A stretch of 64,000 nt of DNA from Schoenoplectus triqueter (taxonomy: Eukaryota > Streptophyta > Magnoliopsida > Poales > Cyperaceae): the NCBI GenBank assembly GCA_964058805.1, contig CAXKVV010002148.1:186001-250000 (forward strand). Reading direction: 5' to 3'. The notes under the pieces are model-generated. The model made no database searches, was not told the origin of the DNA, and saw nothing but the letters and a program-made list of their open reading frames with translations. Positions 22,401-30,300 of this stretch are shown piece by piece (position 1 is the first letter of the stretch; each line of letters starts with the position of its first letter). The translations under genes and the position numbers were made by a program.

Positions 22401-23773
22401 TCTTTTCCTTTATTCTGGACCTTGTCCTTTCCTTTATCGGAATCCTTGGGAGCCTGTCTCTCGGGTATATAAGTCCCGGACCGGAGCACGGCTTTGCATT
22501 CTTCACTCTTGGTCCCAGAGGTGCTTGCTTCTCCTTCATCATTCGGGAAGAACATCTCCTCTAATGTTGGCATATCTTCGTCGTGAGAAGAATATACCAT
22601 GTTGCACGAAGCACCCCAGATCTCTTCGCTTTCTTCTTTATTTATTTCTTCATCTACATTTTCTTCCTTTTGACCTAGGGTTAACTTCTCCCAGTCTTCT
22701 TTGGAGATGAAATGTTGAAGGGTGATCGTCTCGGGACTGCCCTGCTCATATTCTTCAATCTTGTTCTTTCTGGACTTGTTATTTCTATGCTTCTTTCTTT
22801 TCTTAAGAACCTGGTCTTGGCTCTGGTCCACCTTATAGTATATCCTGGGTTTTGGTGGGACCACTGGCGTGATGTCGTCTTTCCATTTCATGCCAGGTTC
22901 TTTCTTAAGAGCTTTAAGCATTTTAATCGATTTCTTCGATAAGTGCGTAGTCCATTGTTCTTCTTGTTCTTCGCTTAACTGGCCCGGGACTTTCTCTTCC
23001 TCATGAGAGATCGTGTTGGCCTGCTCATGGGCTGATGGGCTTTGCAAGAACCCTTTAGGTAAAGTAATTTCACCATTTTTATACGCCTTCTCGACCCAAT
23101 CTTTGAAGACCCAGCAATCTTCAATTGAGTGCCCTATTATTCTGTGGTATGGGCAAAAGTTGGGTTCGTCCGATTTATCGGCATCTTCCGGGCGTTTACT
23201 GGCCGGCAGGGTTAGGCCATTCTTCAGTGCCCCTCTGAAGATTTGGGCAACTTTATCTTTCCTGAAGGAGTACGGTTTAGATTTCTTTTGTTTGAGAGAT
23301 TCGAAACTCCGTGAACTCCCTCCTGGGTTGGGCCTGGGTCCTTTGTTATAATTGTTGCCATTTATGCCACTGCTGCCGCCTTGGGTGTCTGCGTTGGCAA
23401 CCATCTTATCTTTTAGCGAGGTGAATGCCACTTTAGTCTCGGCTCGGGCTCCTCGTTGCGGCCTATTATTCATAAAGTTCGGCATGGTATGCGGTGACAT
23501 CCTTTCCATATTGGATACCGATCTGAGCAAGTCTTTGAATGTGTTGACCTTTGTCACACCAAGAAGCATGCCCATCCACCCGTCAATGTTCTTCATGATT
23601 AGGTTGACGGCCTCATCTTCGGTTAATGTGCGGTCGCATTTGATGCTGAGGTTCCGCCATCTATTGATAAAATCTGTCATTGACTCCCCTTTCTTGGGTT
23701 TAGTGCTTGCCAGATCGGCTATATTTATCTTATCAGACACCATAACAAATCGTGCCCTGAACGAGTCTGCCAT
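16469..23773 (-). CDS. gag-pol: Tat gag-pol polyprotein, main open frame (2,434 codons)
   Basis: This frame encodes the Gag C-terminus and all Pol enzymes. Domains in order: the rest of the retrotransposon Gag domain (1-110); a CHHC knuckle (C207, H210, H215, C220); protease with VDAGSS (about 571-576); a long acidic linker; a second CHHC knuckle (C1033, H1036, H1041, C1046); reverse transcriptase with YVDD (1541-1544); a degenerate gypsy RNase H (YTTALDGSLG near 1688, first Asp lost); an archaeal-type RNase H (YFDGAS near D1838, GDSQ D1910, EAD near D1960); and integrase with HHCC (H2083, H2090, C2114, C2121... C2124) and D2153, D2214, E2250. There is no chromodomain. The annotated ATG is only the first after an in-frame stop at 23,819-23,821. 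True translation should start upstream at 25,558. Catalytic residues of protease, RT, archaeal RNase H and integrase look intact. Confidence 0.95.
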   Translation of the reverse strand: MADSFRARFVMVSDKINIADLASTKPKKGESMTDFINRWRNLSIKCDRTLTEDEAVNLIMKNIDGWMGMLLGVTKVNTFKDLLRSVSNMERMSPHTMPNFMNNRPQRGARAETKVAFTSLKDKMVANADTQGGSSGINGNNYNKGPRPNPGGSSRSFESLKQKKSKPYSFRKDKVAQIFRGALKNGLTLPASKRPEDADKSDEPNFCPYHRIIGHSIEDCWVFKDWVEKAYKNGEITLPKGFLQSPSAHEQANTISHEEEKVPGQLSEEQEEQWTTHLSKKSIKMLKALKKEPGMKWKDDITPVVPPKPRIYYKVDQSQDQVLKKRKKHRNNKSRKNKIEEYEQGSPETITLQHFISKEDWEKLTLGQKEENVDEEINKEESEEIWGASCNMVYSSHDEDMPTLEEMFFPNDEGEASTSGTKSEECKAVLRSGTYIPERQAPKDSDKGKDKVQNKGKEVENPSKNPERTRSTGEEYNVLAHLRKIPALLSIFDALMMSQDLREVLIQALQDPEKYKSYFIEQNMQEALFTAKRAACINFTDDDLLIGTVDHNRPLYITGNCGGQKIGRILVDAGSSINIMPLKTLKTITLDVKNLSDEKVIIHGFNQNSQKALGAITLNLQCGSLRAPTKFYVIDAETSYRALLGRPWLHSNQVIPSTLHQCLKYIENGKQKRIDGDVKPFGVHEIKFNDAQYFLPKSAVTPSRPITKADQKPFNKGPKFDTSSGEEEEVKFNIKLRGARAQRPGRKSGEEATFRFKQVAAYKAQIKPSEINASDSEEEVIFNFKPANTPQIQIIEATSGEDSEDSNNSGDTTSGEESGHDRQPWEEESDEEIIYHILKKPYKGPETDNESEESYMINIGPGSGRDNPIRPRPINEERSWRENFEGRVWNAINEIRHQVENNRREVSEQWEVTQDIKTQHNEIMVMIENLQNAIYNSELLKEVTSEPRSGTPERQAPDSGKRVIVIVDESKGEEMKAKQPTVMQTLKVKKSKPYSFLRNKTARIFEQALKNGLTLPVCKRPADIERAGEGEFCPYHRILGHTIEECWVFKDLIEEGHRNGTIQLPKSFQQDPAPHNLNSKGKGVAYTISHTPVPSKPKVARRKPIKEIYRSNSVMNIEIEEEMAALEITVVPERHFKDLIPREVNHIQTLKTFVVPAKVERLKGKTIIHKAIIFYQSDSTQSLKNPDHNTWKKWVIEQELENAMSDDAASHPFGKELYKLAKRAKCLRDISKAEAKRFDELWNGGQNKVLGLDGKIKYTRGLGYDCDNAACFEGSLNEYRMKESCCMTSVEMPDNETEEDNTPVLKNALKQLEKEPNTVDELAEINLGTEEDPRPTFISASLPEEVADRLKAFLRSYMDCFAWSYKEMPGLDPNVAVHYLKIDPTFKPIKQAPRRMRIELEEKVVEETKKLIDAGFIREEETPEWVASIVPVKKKNGQIRICVDFRDLNKACPKDDFPLPVTEIIIDHTSSYEVFSFMDGYAGYNQIKMAPEDERHTAFRTPIGIYCYKVMPFGLKNAGATYQRAMTKIFDDLIHKIVECYVDDLVIKAMSYEEHLQYLEVVFNRLREHALKLNPLKCAFMVSSGKFLGFVVRHRGIEIDPGKIKAITELSPPKNLKQLRSLQGQLAYIRRFIANLSGKIQPFTRLTKKNIPFKWDGECQRAFEEIKAYLLNPPVLAAPIPGKELILYTTALDGSLGALLAQENQDGNQNALYYLSRMMVGAEHGYSPIEKHCLALIFAVKKLRHYMLAHKIILISKVDPLKYLMTRPMLTGRLAKWAIILTEFDITYTPQKAIKGQALADFLAAHPIQDDSPLKCDFPDEETLHVEEGDPIWELYFDGASSIKPIAGPGVPTVRAGAGLVFVTPEGGIIRHSLALTEPCTNNEAEYEALIAGLELSLELGIKAVRIFGDSQLIINQIIGEYKVLKPELIQYHQKAMELMKKIPYVSIEKVTRAVNGEADALAKLAKELGEPTEPEIHIIVRNRRPLSLCQITDDAINENAGLGKIECQETMMTEEDDDWRQPFVEYFRHGTLPKDKRIADQLRKRVLRYAYVGNTLYRRSYDQLWLRCVSGPEAEQVMKEVHSGLCGAHQSGPKMKLKIKRMGYYWPTMVADCEEHARKCRMCQIHGPFIHQAPNPLHPTVASWPFNMWGTDIVGPIDPPTSRGHRFILAATDYFTKWAEAVPLKEVKASDVVKFFKTHILYRFGTLRRIISDNGTAFKSSKVYALAEQFNIDWRFSSIYNPRANGLAEAFNKTLINIMKKTVDGNQRDWDNRLQEALWAYRTTYRTPTQATPYSLAFGVEAILPLEVELPSLRVAMQNDMAMDECQQLRLDELDAMDEKRLIAQQNLEIYQAKMARAYDKMARVRAFQQGELVLVLKRPIIGRHIGPKFSPNWEGPYVIEKVYEGGAYQLIDHEGERPMPPINGRYLKKYYT

Positions 23774-23818
23774 CTCGTCCCAGGTCCTGATGCTGTTGTT
23801 TTCTAATGAATAGTACCA

Positions 23819-23821
23819 TTA
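23819..23821 (-). other. In-frame stop codon inside the Gag domain
   Basis: TAA followed by TGG, in the same frame as both flanking open stretches. The next frame opens 15 codons later at its first ATG. This is the only stop between 25,558 and 16,469. Confidence 0.95.
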
Positions 23822-25558
23822 GAAAGCGGTTCCCACCAAGCTCTGAGGGAATTGTCTTAACAACAGTGCATCATTGCCACCCGTGTTACCGCACGAGGCT
23901 ACAAAGTGGGCCAGGTGTTGTTCGGAGTTCAGGTCTTTATTGCCTTCCCCTGAGAAGGTCCTGAAGCGAGGGATCACATACCCTTTAGGATATTCTTCTA
24001 AGTCGTATACGGCGGGGTATGGATGTCCACAGTTTTTAACGGGAGGGATAGCGTATCCACCTCCAGCTATTTGCATTTGCTGGGCAATCATGGCTTGAAT
24101 CTCTTTCCGGGATATTCCCGTTGGTTCAGCCTCCACATCTATTGTTCTATGTGGATGGGGTTTAGAATCGACCGGTTGTTTCCCCTTATGATTGCTTTTG
24201 GTACTGTGGACCCCTTCTTGACGGGAGCTACCAGCTTTGAAATTGGCGTCTTGTGATTCCTGTAATGACTTGACCGCCTTAATCAGTTCTTCATTCTGCT
24301 TCAGCATGGTAGCGATTAGCTCCCGTTGCCTAATCAGCTCTTCGTCCCGTGCCTCGATGTGGCCTTTTAGTATTTCAATTTCATCGATAGGCATTTCGGG
24401 ACGTGTTTCAACGTCATCTTCGTTATCGAAGAGATCAGGATTTTCGTTGTGGTCTTCCCCTTCCCTGCTGTTGCCTTCGGGGTTGACTCTCTTGGGTGGT
24501 CTCCCTTTTCTACCATTATTTTTGTTGGTGTTTGTGACGTGAGCCTGATTAGGCGGGGACTGGTCATCCTGGACCATATTCACCTCACCATCAGTGTCTG
24601 GGTCAGTGTCATAGCTTATACTGATGGTGTTGACCGAGAAGTGCTCTTCATAGCGAGCGGTTCTTCTCTTCTTCTTTGTTTGGTCAGGGGTGGTTATTTT
24701 CAAGTTGTTGAGTGGTATTCTCGAGCCTAATCGGCTGAATACACTCTTTTGGCCCAAGCGGCTGAACACGCTCTCGGACGGAGCGTTGGACTTGCCGGCC
24801 TTGCTGGGCTGGGTTTGAGACTGGGGTTTTATTGGCTGGGAACCCTTCGGGACCCACACCTGCTGGGTGCTAGGTGTTGCCTTTGATGTAAACCTCCTTG
24901 AGTTCGGAGTGGAGGCAATGGCTTGCGGCTGAGCCATGCCTTGAGATTGATTGGGGCGGGAGACGTATTGTCTCGACCTAGCGTTTTTAACGCTTCTCCT
25001 CTGTTTGAGGGCCCTGTGAGCCTTATAGATGGCTTCTGCAGGGGTTTGAGACTTATCCTGGCGGCGCTGAGACCTTTGAGTCGGGCGAGGTGTGGGCTTA
25101 GGCACCTCCCATGCCTGGCGGAGTTGGCCTGTGGCCGAGTTCTTGGCCACTATGCGGAGTGCCGTAAATTTGTTGGAGACTGGGATAGCTGGCCTAGCCA
25201 CCAGCTGATTCTGGTATGCATCCAGGGCCCTCTTCCTGGACGCTTGAGAGTTGCGGGCAGTTTGGGCTGTTGCCTTTGGGGCCGTCTTCTTAGACGGGCG
25301 CCTTCTCCTCTTTGGGGAGGTAGTAGGAGAGGCCATGACGTTGTTCGAGATCCCCTTGGGAGTTAGGGTGACCGACTCCTCCTCTTCGTCCAGGATGGAG
25401 ATCTGGACGGTCGCGGGAGTGAAGGCGGCCACTGGAGCTGGGCCGTAGATAGTAAGTTCTTGCGGGATGGTCCCGAAAAACATGAATAGTTTGCCCTCTG
25501 GGCTCTGAGCAGGAGTGACGGTGTAGGGAGCAAGGTTGAAGTTTCCGAAGAATGCCAT
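23819..25558 (-). CDS. gag: Tat Gag N-terminal part, ended by an in-frame TAA
   Basis: This 579-residue frame starts at ATG 25,558 (MAFFGNF), about 140 bp after the LTR. A basic, Gln/Pro/Ser-rich region comes first, then a likely coiled coil (EARDEELIRQRELIATMLKQ and on), then the start of the Gag capsid-like domain (GYVIPRFRTFSGEG, HFVASCGNTGGNDALLLRQF). It stops at TAA after SLVGTAF. The next codons, WYYSLENNSIRTWDEMADSF, continue the same Gag domain in the same frame. The stop therefore splits one domain, most simply a nonsense mutation. The frame is also open upstream into the LTR (another ATG at 25,597). I prefer 25,558 because a strong 3' splice-site signature ends three bases before it. 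Confidence 0.88.
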   Translation of the reverse strand: MAFFGNFNLAPYTVTPAQSPEGKLFMFFGTIPQELTIYGPAPVAAFTPATVQISILDEEEESVTLTPKGISNNVMASPTTSPKRRRRPSKKTAPKATAQTARNSQASRKRALDAYQNQLVARPAIPVSNKFTALRIVAKNSATGQLRQAWEVPKPTPRPTQRSQRRQDKSQTPAEAIYKAHRALKQRRSVKNARSRQYVSRPNQSQGMAQPQAIASTPNSRRFTSKATPSTQQVWVPKGSQPIKPQSQTQPSKAGKSNAPSESVFSRLGQKSVFSRLGSRIPLNNLKITTPDQTKKKRRTARYEEHFSVNTISISYDTDPDTDGEVNMVQDDQSPPNQAHVTNTNKNNGRKGRPPKRVNPEGNSREGEDHNENPDLFDNEDDVETRPEMPIDEIEILKGHIEARDEELIRQRELIATMLKQNEELIKAVKSLQESQDANFKAGSSRQEGVHSTKSNHKGKQPVDSKPHPHRTIDVEAEPTGISRKEIQAMIAQQMQIAGGGYAIPPVKNCGHPYPAVYDLEEYPKGYVIPRFRTFSGEGNKDLNSEQHLAHFVASCGNTGGNDALLLRQFPQSLVGTAF

Positions 25559-25561
25559 TTC

Positions 25562-25600
25562 CTGCAAAAACAAAAACACTTGAAAATTATTAGTCATTTT
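25562..25600 (-). promoter_or_regulatory. Possible 3' splice site just before the Tat gag ATG
   Basis: The minus strand reads ATGACTAATAATTTTCAAG, then TGTTTTTGTTTTTGCAG, then GAA-ATG. That is a branch-point-like CTAAT, a T-rich tract and a CAG acceptor three bases before the start codon. No donor was identified. A spliced leader is an inference. Confidence 0.45.
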
Positions 25601-25675
25601 AGCACATAGAAGACCACTTGTATCTCTTAAGTATTCTATTTGCCTCTCTCTTCCAGAGATAAGAGGAGAATCTAG

Positions 25676-25693
25676 GTCCCACTGGGCGTGCCA
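25676..25693 (-). other. Primer binding site of the Tat element
   Basis: Five bases inside the right LTR the minus strand reads TGGCACGCCCAGTGGGAC, an 18-nt TGG-initial sequence of the type seen in plant Ty3/gypsy elements. I cannot name the tRNA with certainty. It confirms that the element runs on the minus strand. Confidence 0.8.
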
Positions 25694-25698
25694 GATCC

Positions 25699-27341
25699 TG
25701 TGCGACCCTTTTTCGCGCGCCGCCGCACCGCCGCCGGGCGATGGGTTCTGCGGAAGAAGGACACGGAGATCCCTCCCGAGCGTGCATCTGATAGGTGTCG
25801 GCTGATTCTGCCAATTAGAGATATTTGGATGCACATTCAGGGGGTTTTTTAGTGATTGTGAGTTCTTGTAGATTCCGGTGGGCGCAAGCCCCCACCGTTA
25901 ATTACCCTGGGCTACGAACCTCGAGGCACCTCTGGATCTTTGAAAGAGAGAAGCAAATAGTATAGTTAAGAGATGGGCAAGTGGTCGTCTAAGTTTATAA
26001 AAACGGATCTACGGAAGATGAACCTACCAACAGACCGGTTCAATCTAGGGAAGACAAAACCTACAAACAGATCGGTTTTATCCTATGGTGGACGAACCTA
26101 CAAACAGACCGGTTCAGTCCATGCCTCCTCGAGATGTAACCTTACCAACAGACCAGGTTAATCTCTTCATAGGGGGCTTGAGGTGAGTCTACATACAGAC
26201 CGACTCGACCTCCGTTGATCTAGAAGATAAACCTACAAACAGACCGGTTCAATCTTAACTAGTCAACAACCAATCACACAAGATACAACTCAAAGCGCTG
26301 AGCCGGTTGATCTTGAGGTTGGTGAATCAGGAGAAGGGTGGATATGGCCCACGTGTTTCTTCTCACCGATCTTCTAGATCATGAATTCGTAGCACTAAGC
26401 CGATTCATAAACCTAGGAAACACAATTGCACACAATGTCAAACATGAAGCGCTGGGCCAGTTCAACATTGAGGCATGTGTTAGTGAAGGAACCTACCTAC
26501 AGAACGGTTCACATTCACTGTTTTGTGGATGAATCTACCAACAGACCGATTCAATCTCACATTCTCGGGAAAATGAGTCAGGAGACAAACTCGTCGACGG
26601 ACGAGTTCAGTCTTGCCAGCTCAAATGGTCATGAATTACTTGTTCATGACACCGAGTCATTAAGATGTCACTTCGTTCGGACATCGTAATGTTCTTCATC
26701 TTCAAAGTCGACATATCTCTCCATGCTGATGTCGTAGCTTTGGTCATCTTCAACGAACGTCAAGATGTTCTTGTCTCGACTAATCATTCTACGTGTTGCA
26801 TTACTTGTGCAAAATTACTATGTAGCCCTACACCCCTTGTGTGAGCGTATTCAATCATGAGTTACTTGCTCATGGCAGCGAGTCATTAAGATGTCACCTC
26901 TCTAGGACATCGTAATGTTCTTCTTCTTCAGAGTCGACGTATATCTTCATGTTAGTATCGTAGCTCTGGTTATTCTTCATCAAACATCAAGATGTTCTTG
27001 TCTCGATGTGTCTTCTTAGGTCGCTATCGAAGCCTTAATCTTCTCACGTCAAGATGTTCTTGTCTCAATGCATCTTCTTCATATTGCTATCAAAGCCTTA
27101 CTCTTCTCACGTTGAGATGTTCTTGTCTCAACGTATCTTATTATTATTCATCAAATGTCAAGATGTTCTTGTCTCGACATATCTTCTCATATCACTATTA
27201 AATCCTTAATCATCTTACATCAAGACGTTCTTGTCTTGACTAATCGTTCTAAATGTTGTGTGAATATTCTCATGTGAGCATTTTTATTCATTTCAAAATA
27301 TGCAAAGCCTATATAATACTTTCTATTATTATGCATTTATC

Positions 27342-27381
<40 letters not shown>

Positions 27382-30300
27382 TTATTTATTCTATTTATCT
27401 ATGTAGAAAATTATTTACAAAAATAATAAGAAAAGGGGTAGCTATTAACTTAGAACTTTATTTATATTTTTGGGATTTTTATAATAGCTAAAATAGTAGA
27501 ATTTTATTTTTATTACCACTTAAAATAATAGAAAATAAAATGGCTATGATTTTTATTTGTATTTTTTTTTTAAAATGTTCATAATAGCTAAAGTAATAGG
27601 ATTTTTATTATTATATTCTACTATTCATTATGTAAGAATCATTTACAAAATTAAAAGGTAGTTAGCTATACTATTTTACCATTATTATTTTTATTATATT
27701 TTTTTTATTTTTAATATCTATAATAGCTAAAAAGAAATCATTACTAATATTCTATTCTATTTATTATACTATTCATTATATCTATTTCTATTATTTCTAT
27801 TTATTATCTATATAAAAGTACAAGATTTTTTATTACTAGTCATAAGAGGTGAAATTCATTATGTTTTTATTATAACTATTATTTTATTACATTTTATTCA
27901 TCAAAAGTATATTTTTGTATATTTGTATAAAAATAACAAAAGAAATACAATTCATATTATAAAACTATATTATCATTCTTTATTATGAAAGAAAATGCAT
28001 TTTACTATTTATTACCATGGTATTATATTTTTGTATTTTTGTGCTATTTATTTATTATTCTTTTTACAGGAAAATATCAAGAAAATATCAATATGATATC
28101 TATTATTGCATATATATTTTTATCAAAGAATATAGCTAATCTCATCATTTATTATAGTATATTACTATCACTATTATAATTTCATGGAAAATCATTTGAA
28201 AAATTACTAAAATATATCTAGTTATTATTTATGATTTTTATTTGTATTTTTGGAATTTTTGTAGTATTTAAAATGACAAATCAAAGCTAAGTCAAATATA
28301 CCAATATATGTAATGTATTTTGCTTTTAAATTGTTTTATCATGATTATATTTCTAAAACTGGAATATTATTGTATAGAAAAATAGTATGAAAAATAAGAA
28401 AATTTTAGAAACAAATTCGAGTCAATTTGGAGTTCAATAGCATTTTCAAATCATTTATTTACTCCATATTATCACTATTCTGTTATTATTTAATTAATGG
28501 GCTTAATCTGGGCCGCCAGATCTGCTCCAAGATTGGCGCCTAGTTTATTCAAATGTTTCATTTATATGTGGCCCGTTAGATCCAGTTGAGATACGTATTT
28601 GATATATGTAAGGCCCAGATCCTTTCTTGGTTTAATAATTGAATTTCCCGATGGATCCTGTCTGTTAATAGACCTCAAGATTAGTGCGCGCTTCAAGGTT
28701 CGTGCCAACGGATCTCTCGTCTCTTCCAAGCCGTTTCCATGTCAGGATTCGCGCTGAGCAGCGCTTCCGGCGATCGGAGTACCTCTTCTACGATCAGGTC
28801 AGTACCTCTGCATCGTCTTGCCTTGTAGAGTTCCTTTGCGGTTCTTGATCGAGAATCCATACGGTGAAAGATGTCGCACAGTGGTACCGGTCAATGCATC
28901 AATTAGAATTGGTACCGAGATGTTTCATTCACCAAATTCAACAGAATTAATCGTAGTTTTTAACAATTACAAGATCGATGAGCATCGCCTTGATATATTA
29001 TCATGTTTTGAAGCAATTTGATTGACTCCTCTTGAGCTAGTAATGGTGCAGGACCACCTCATCATTTGTCAATGCACAGTACCAATTGGTACCGAGTCGT
29101 TTTTTTGCCAAATTCGCTAAACTTAATCGGTTTCTTTCATAATTACAAGATCAATGAGTGTCGCTTGAATGTAATAAGCTGATCTTAGATGACTATGAAG
29201 GATATCATTCAGTGACAATTGTGTTGGAGCACTTGTGATTCAAGAATGGTACCGATCGGTACCATTTTCAATTTCTTACCAACTTGAAGCATTCACTAAC
29301 CATAATTATTCAATTAACACCCCTCAGGCCTAAAGGCACACCCAGCTTCAGCTAGGGCCAGTGGCTCACTGAGATTGCAATAGTGTTAATCGATTTAGCA
29401 ATATACTGTTCTATTATCAGATTAAACAATTCCAATACAAAATTGCAAAGCCTAAGTTCCTAGCTGAATGAATCATGCAATTGAAGTGATTAAGAGACAG
29501 CAAGTTCATACCTTAAGTCATTATGTGAATGGATACAAAGAAATTAATCAAGAAATGAAAATTTACCATGGAAACTCTATAATTATGCATTCTTAGCATT
29601 TGTGATCAATCCAGGCCTAAAGGCTCACCAATTACTTTGTAATTGGGCCAGTGGCTCACTGGATATTATGATATTATTCAACAATTAATTCTAATAACAA
29701 GAAATGGCAAAATCAGAAAAGAAATAAAGGAGATTTTAAGAAAATAGACCCCAATAGCAAAATTGGTCAAGAAATTCTCATAAAATGTATCAAATAGCAA
29801 AGATTCCAGAGGAGATAACAAAAATATATGCTAATTAACCCAATTCATACGATTGATTACCTCAAGCTTTGACAGAAATTTCAATTATTCGAATTCTTCT
29901 TATTAGCTCTTAATAAAGACTCTCTCTTTCCTCTGTGATCACTATTGGGTGTATATAGGTGTGTGTATACTCTTGATTGCTCTTCTAATGACCTCTCCCT
30001 TCTACTGTTGCTGATTCTCCATTTATATAGGCTAGAACCGGCCAATTGAACCCAATTGCGATTGGTTGAGTGCCTTTCATCAGGATTGCCACCTTGGATG
30101 AATCTCTACCCTCCATTCTACTTCAATTAATGGCTGAGATTGATTTGTGTTTGTTGTGAAAACCGCCCAACTGCTTTCTGTTATGGTTTGACTGTGCCGC
30201 AACTCGTTTGACTCCAATTCAACAGCTACTTTGATTGATAAGCAAGCCCTCTTATCAATAATTCATATTTAAATACCTCTGCACCATGGTTAACATTTTC

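Noticed and set aside
23819..23821. Stop codon as a programmed Gag/Pol readthrough site
   Set aside because: It falls inside one Gag domain, far before protease; recoding sites normally lie after Gag.
16529..25448. Many plus-strand reading frames of 60-160 codons opposite the Tat gag-pol
   Set aside because: They lie antisense to a well-supported polyprotein, have no domains and no continuity; they are shadows of its codon use.
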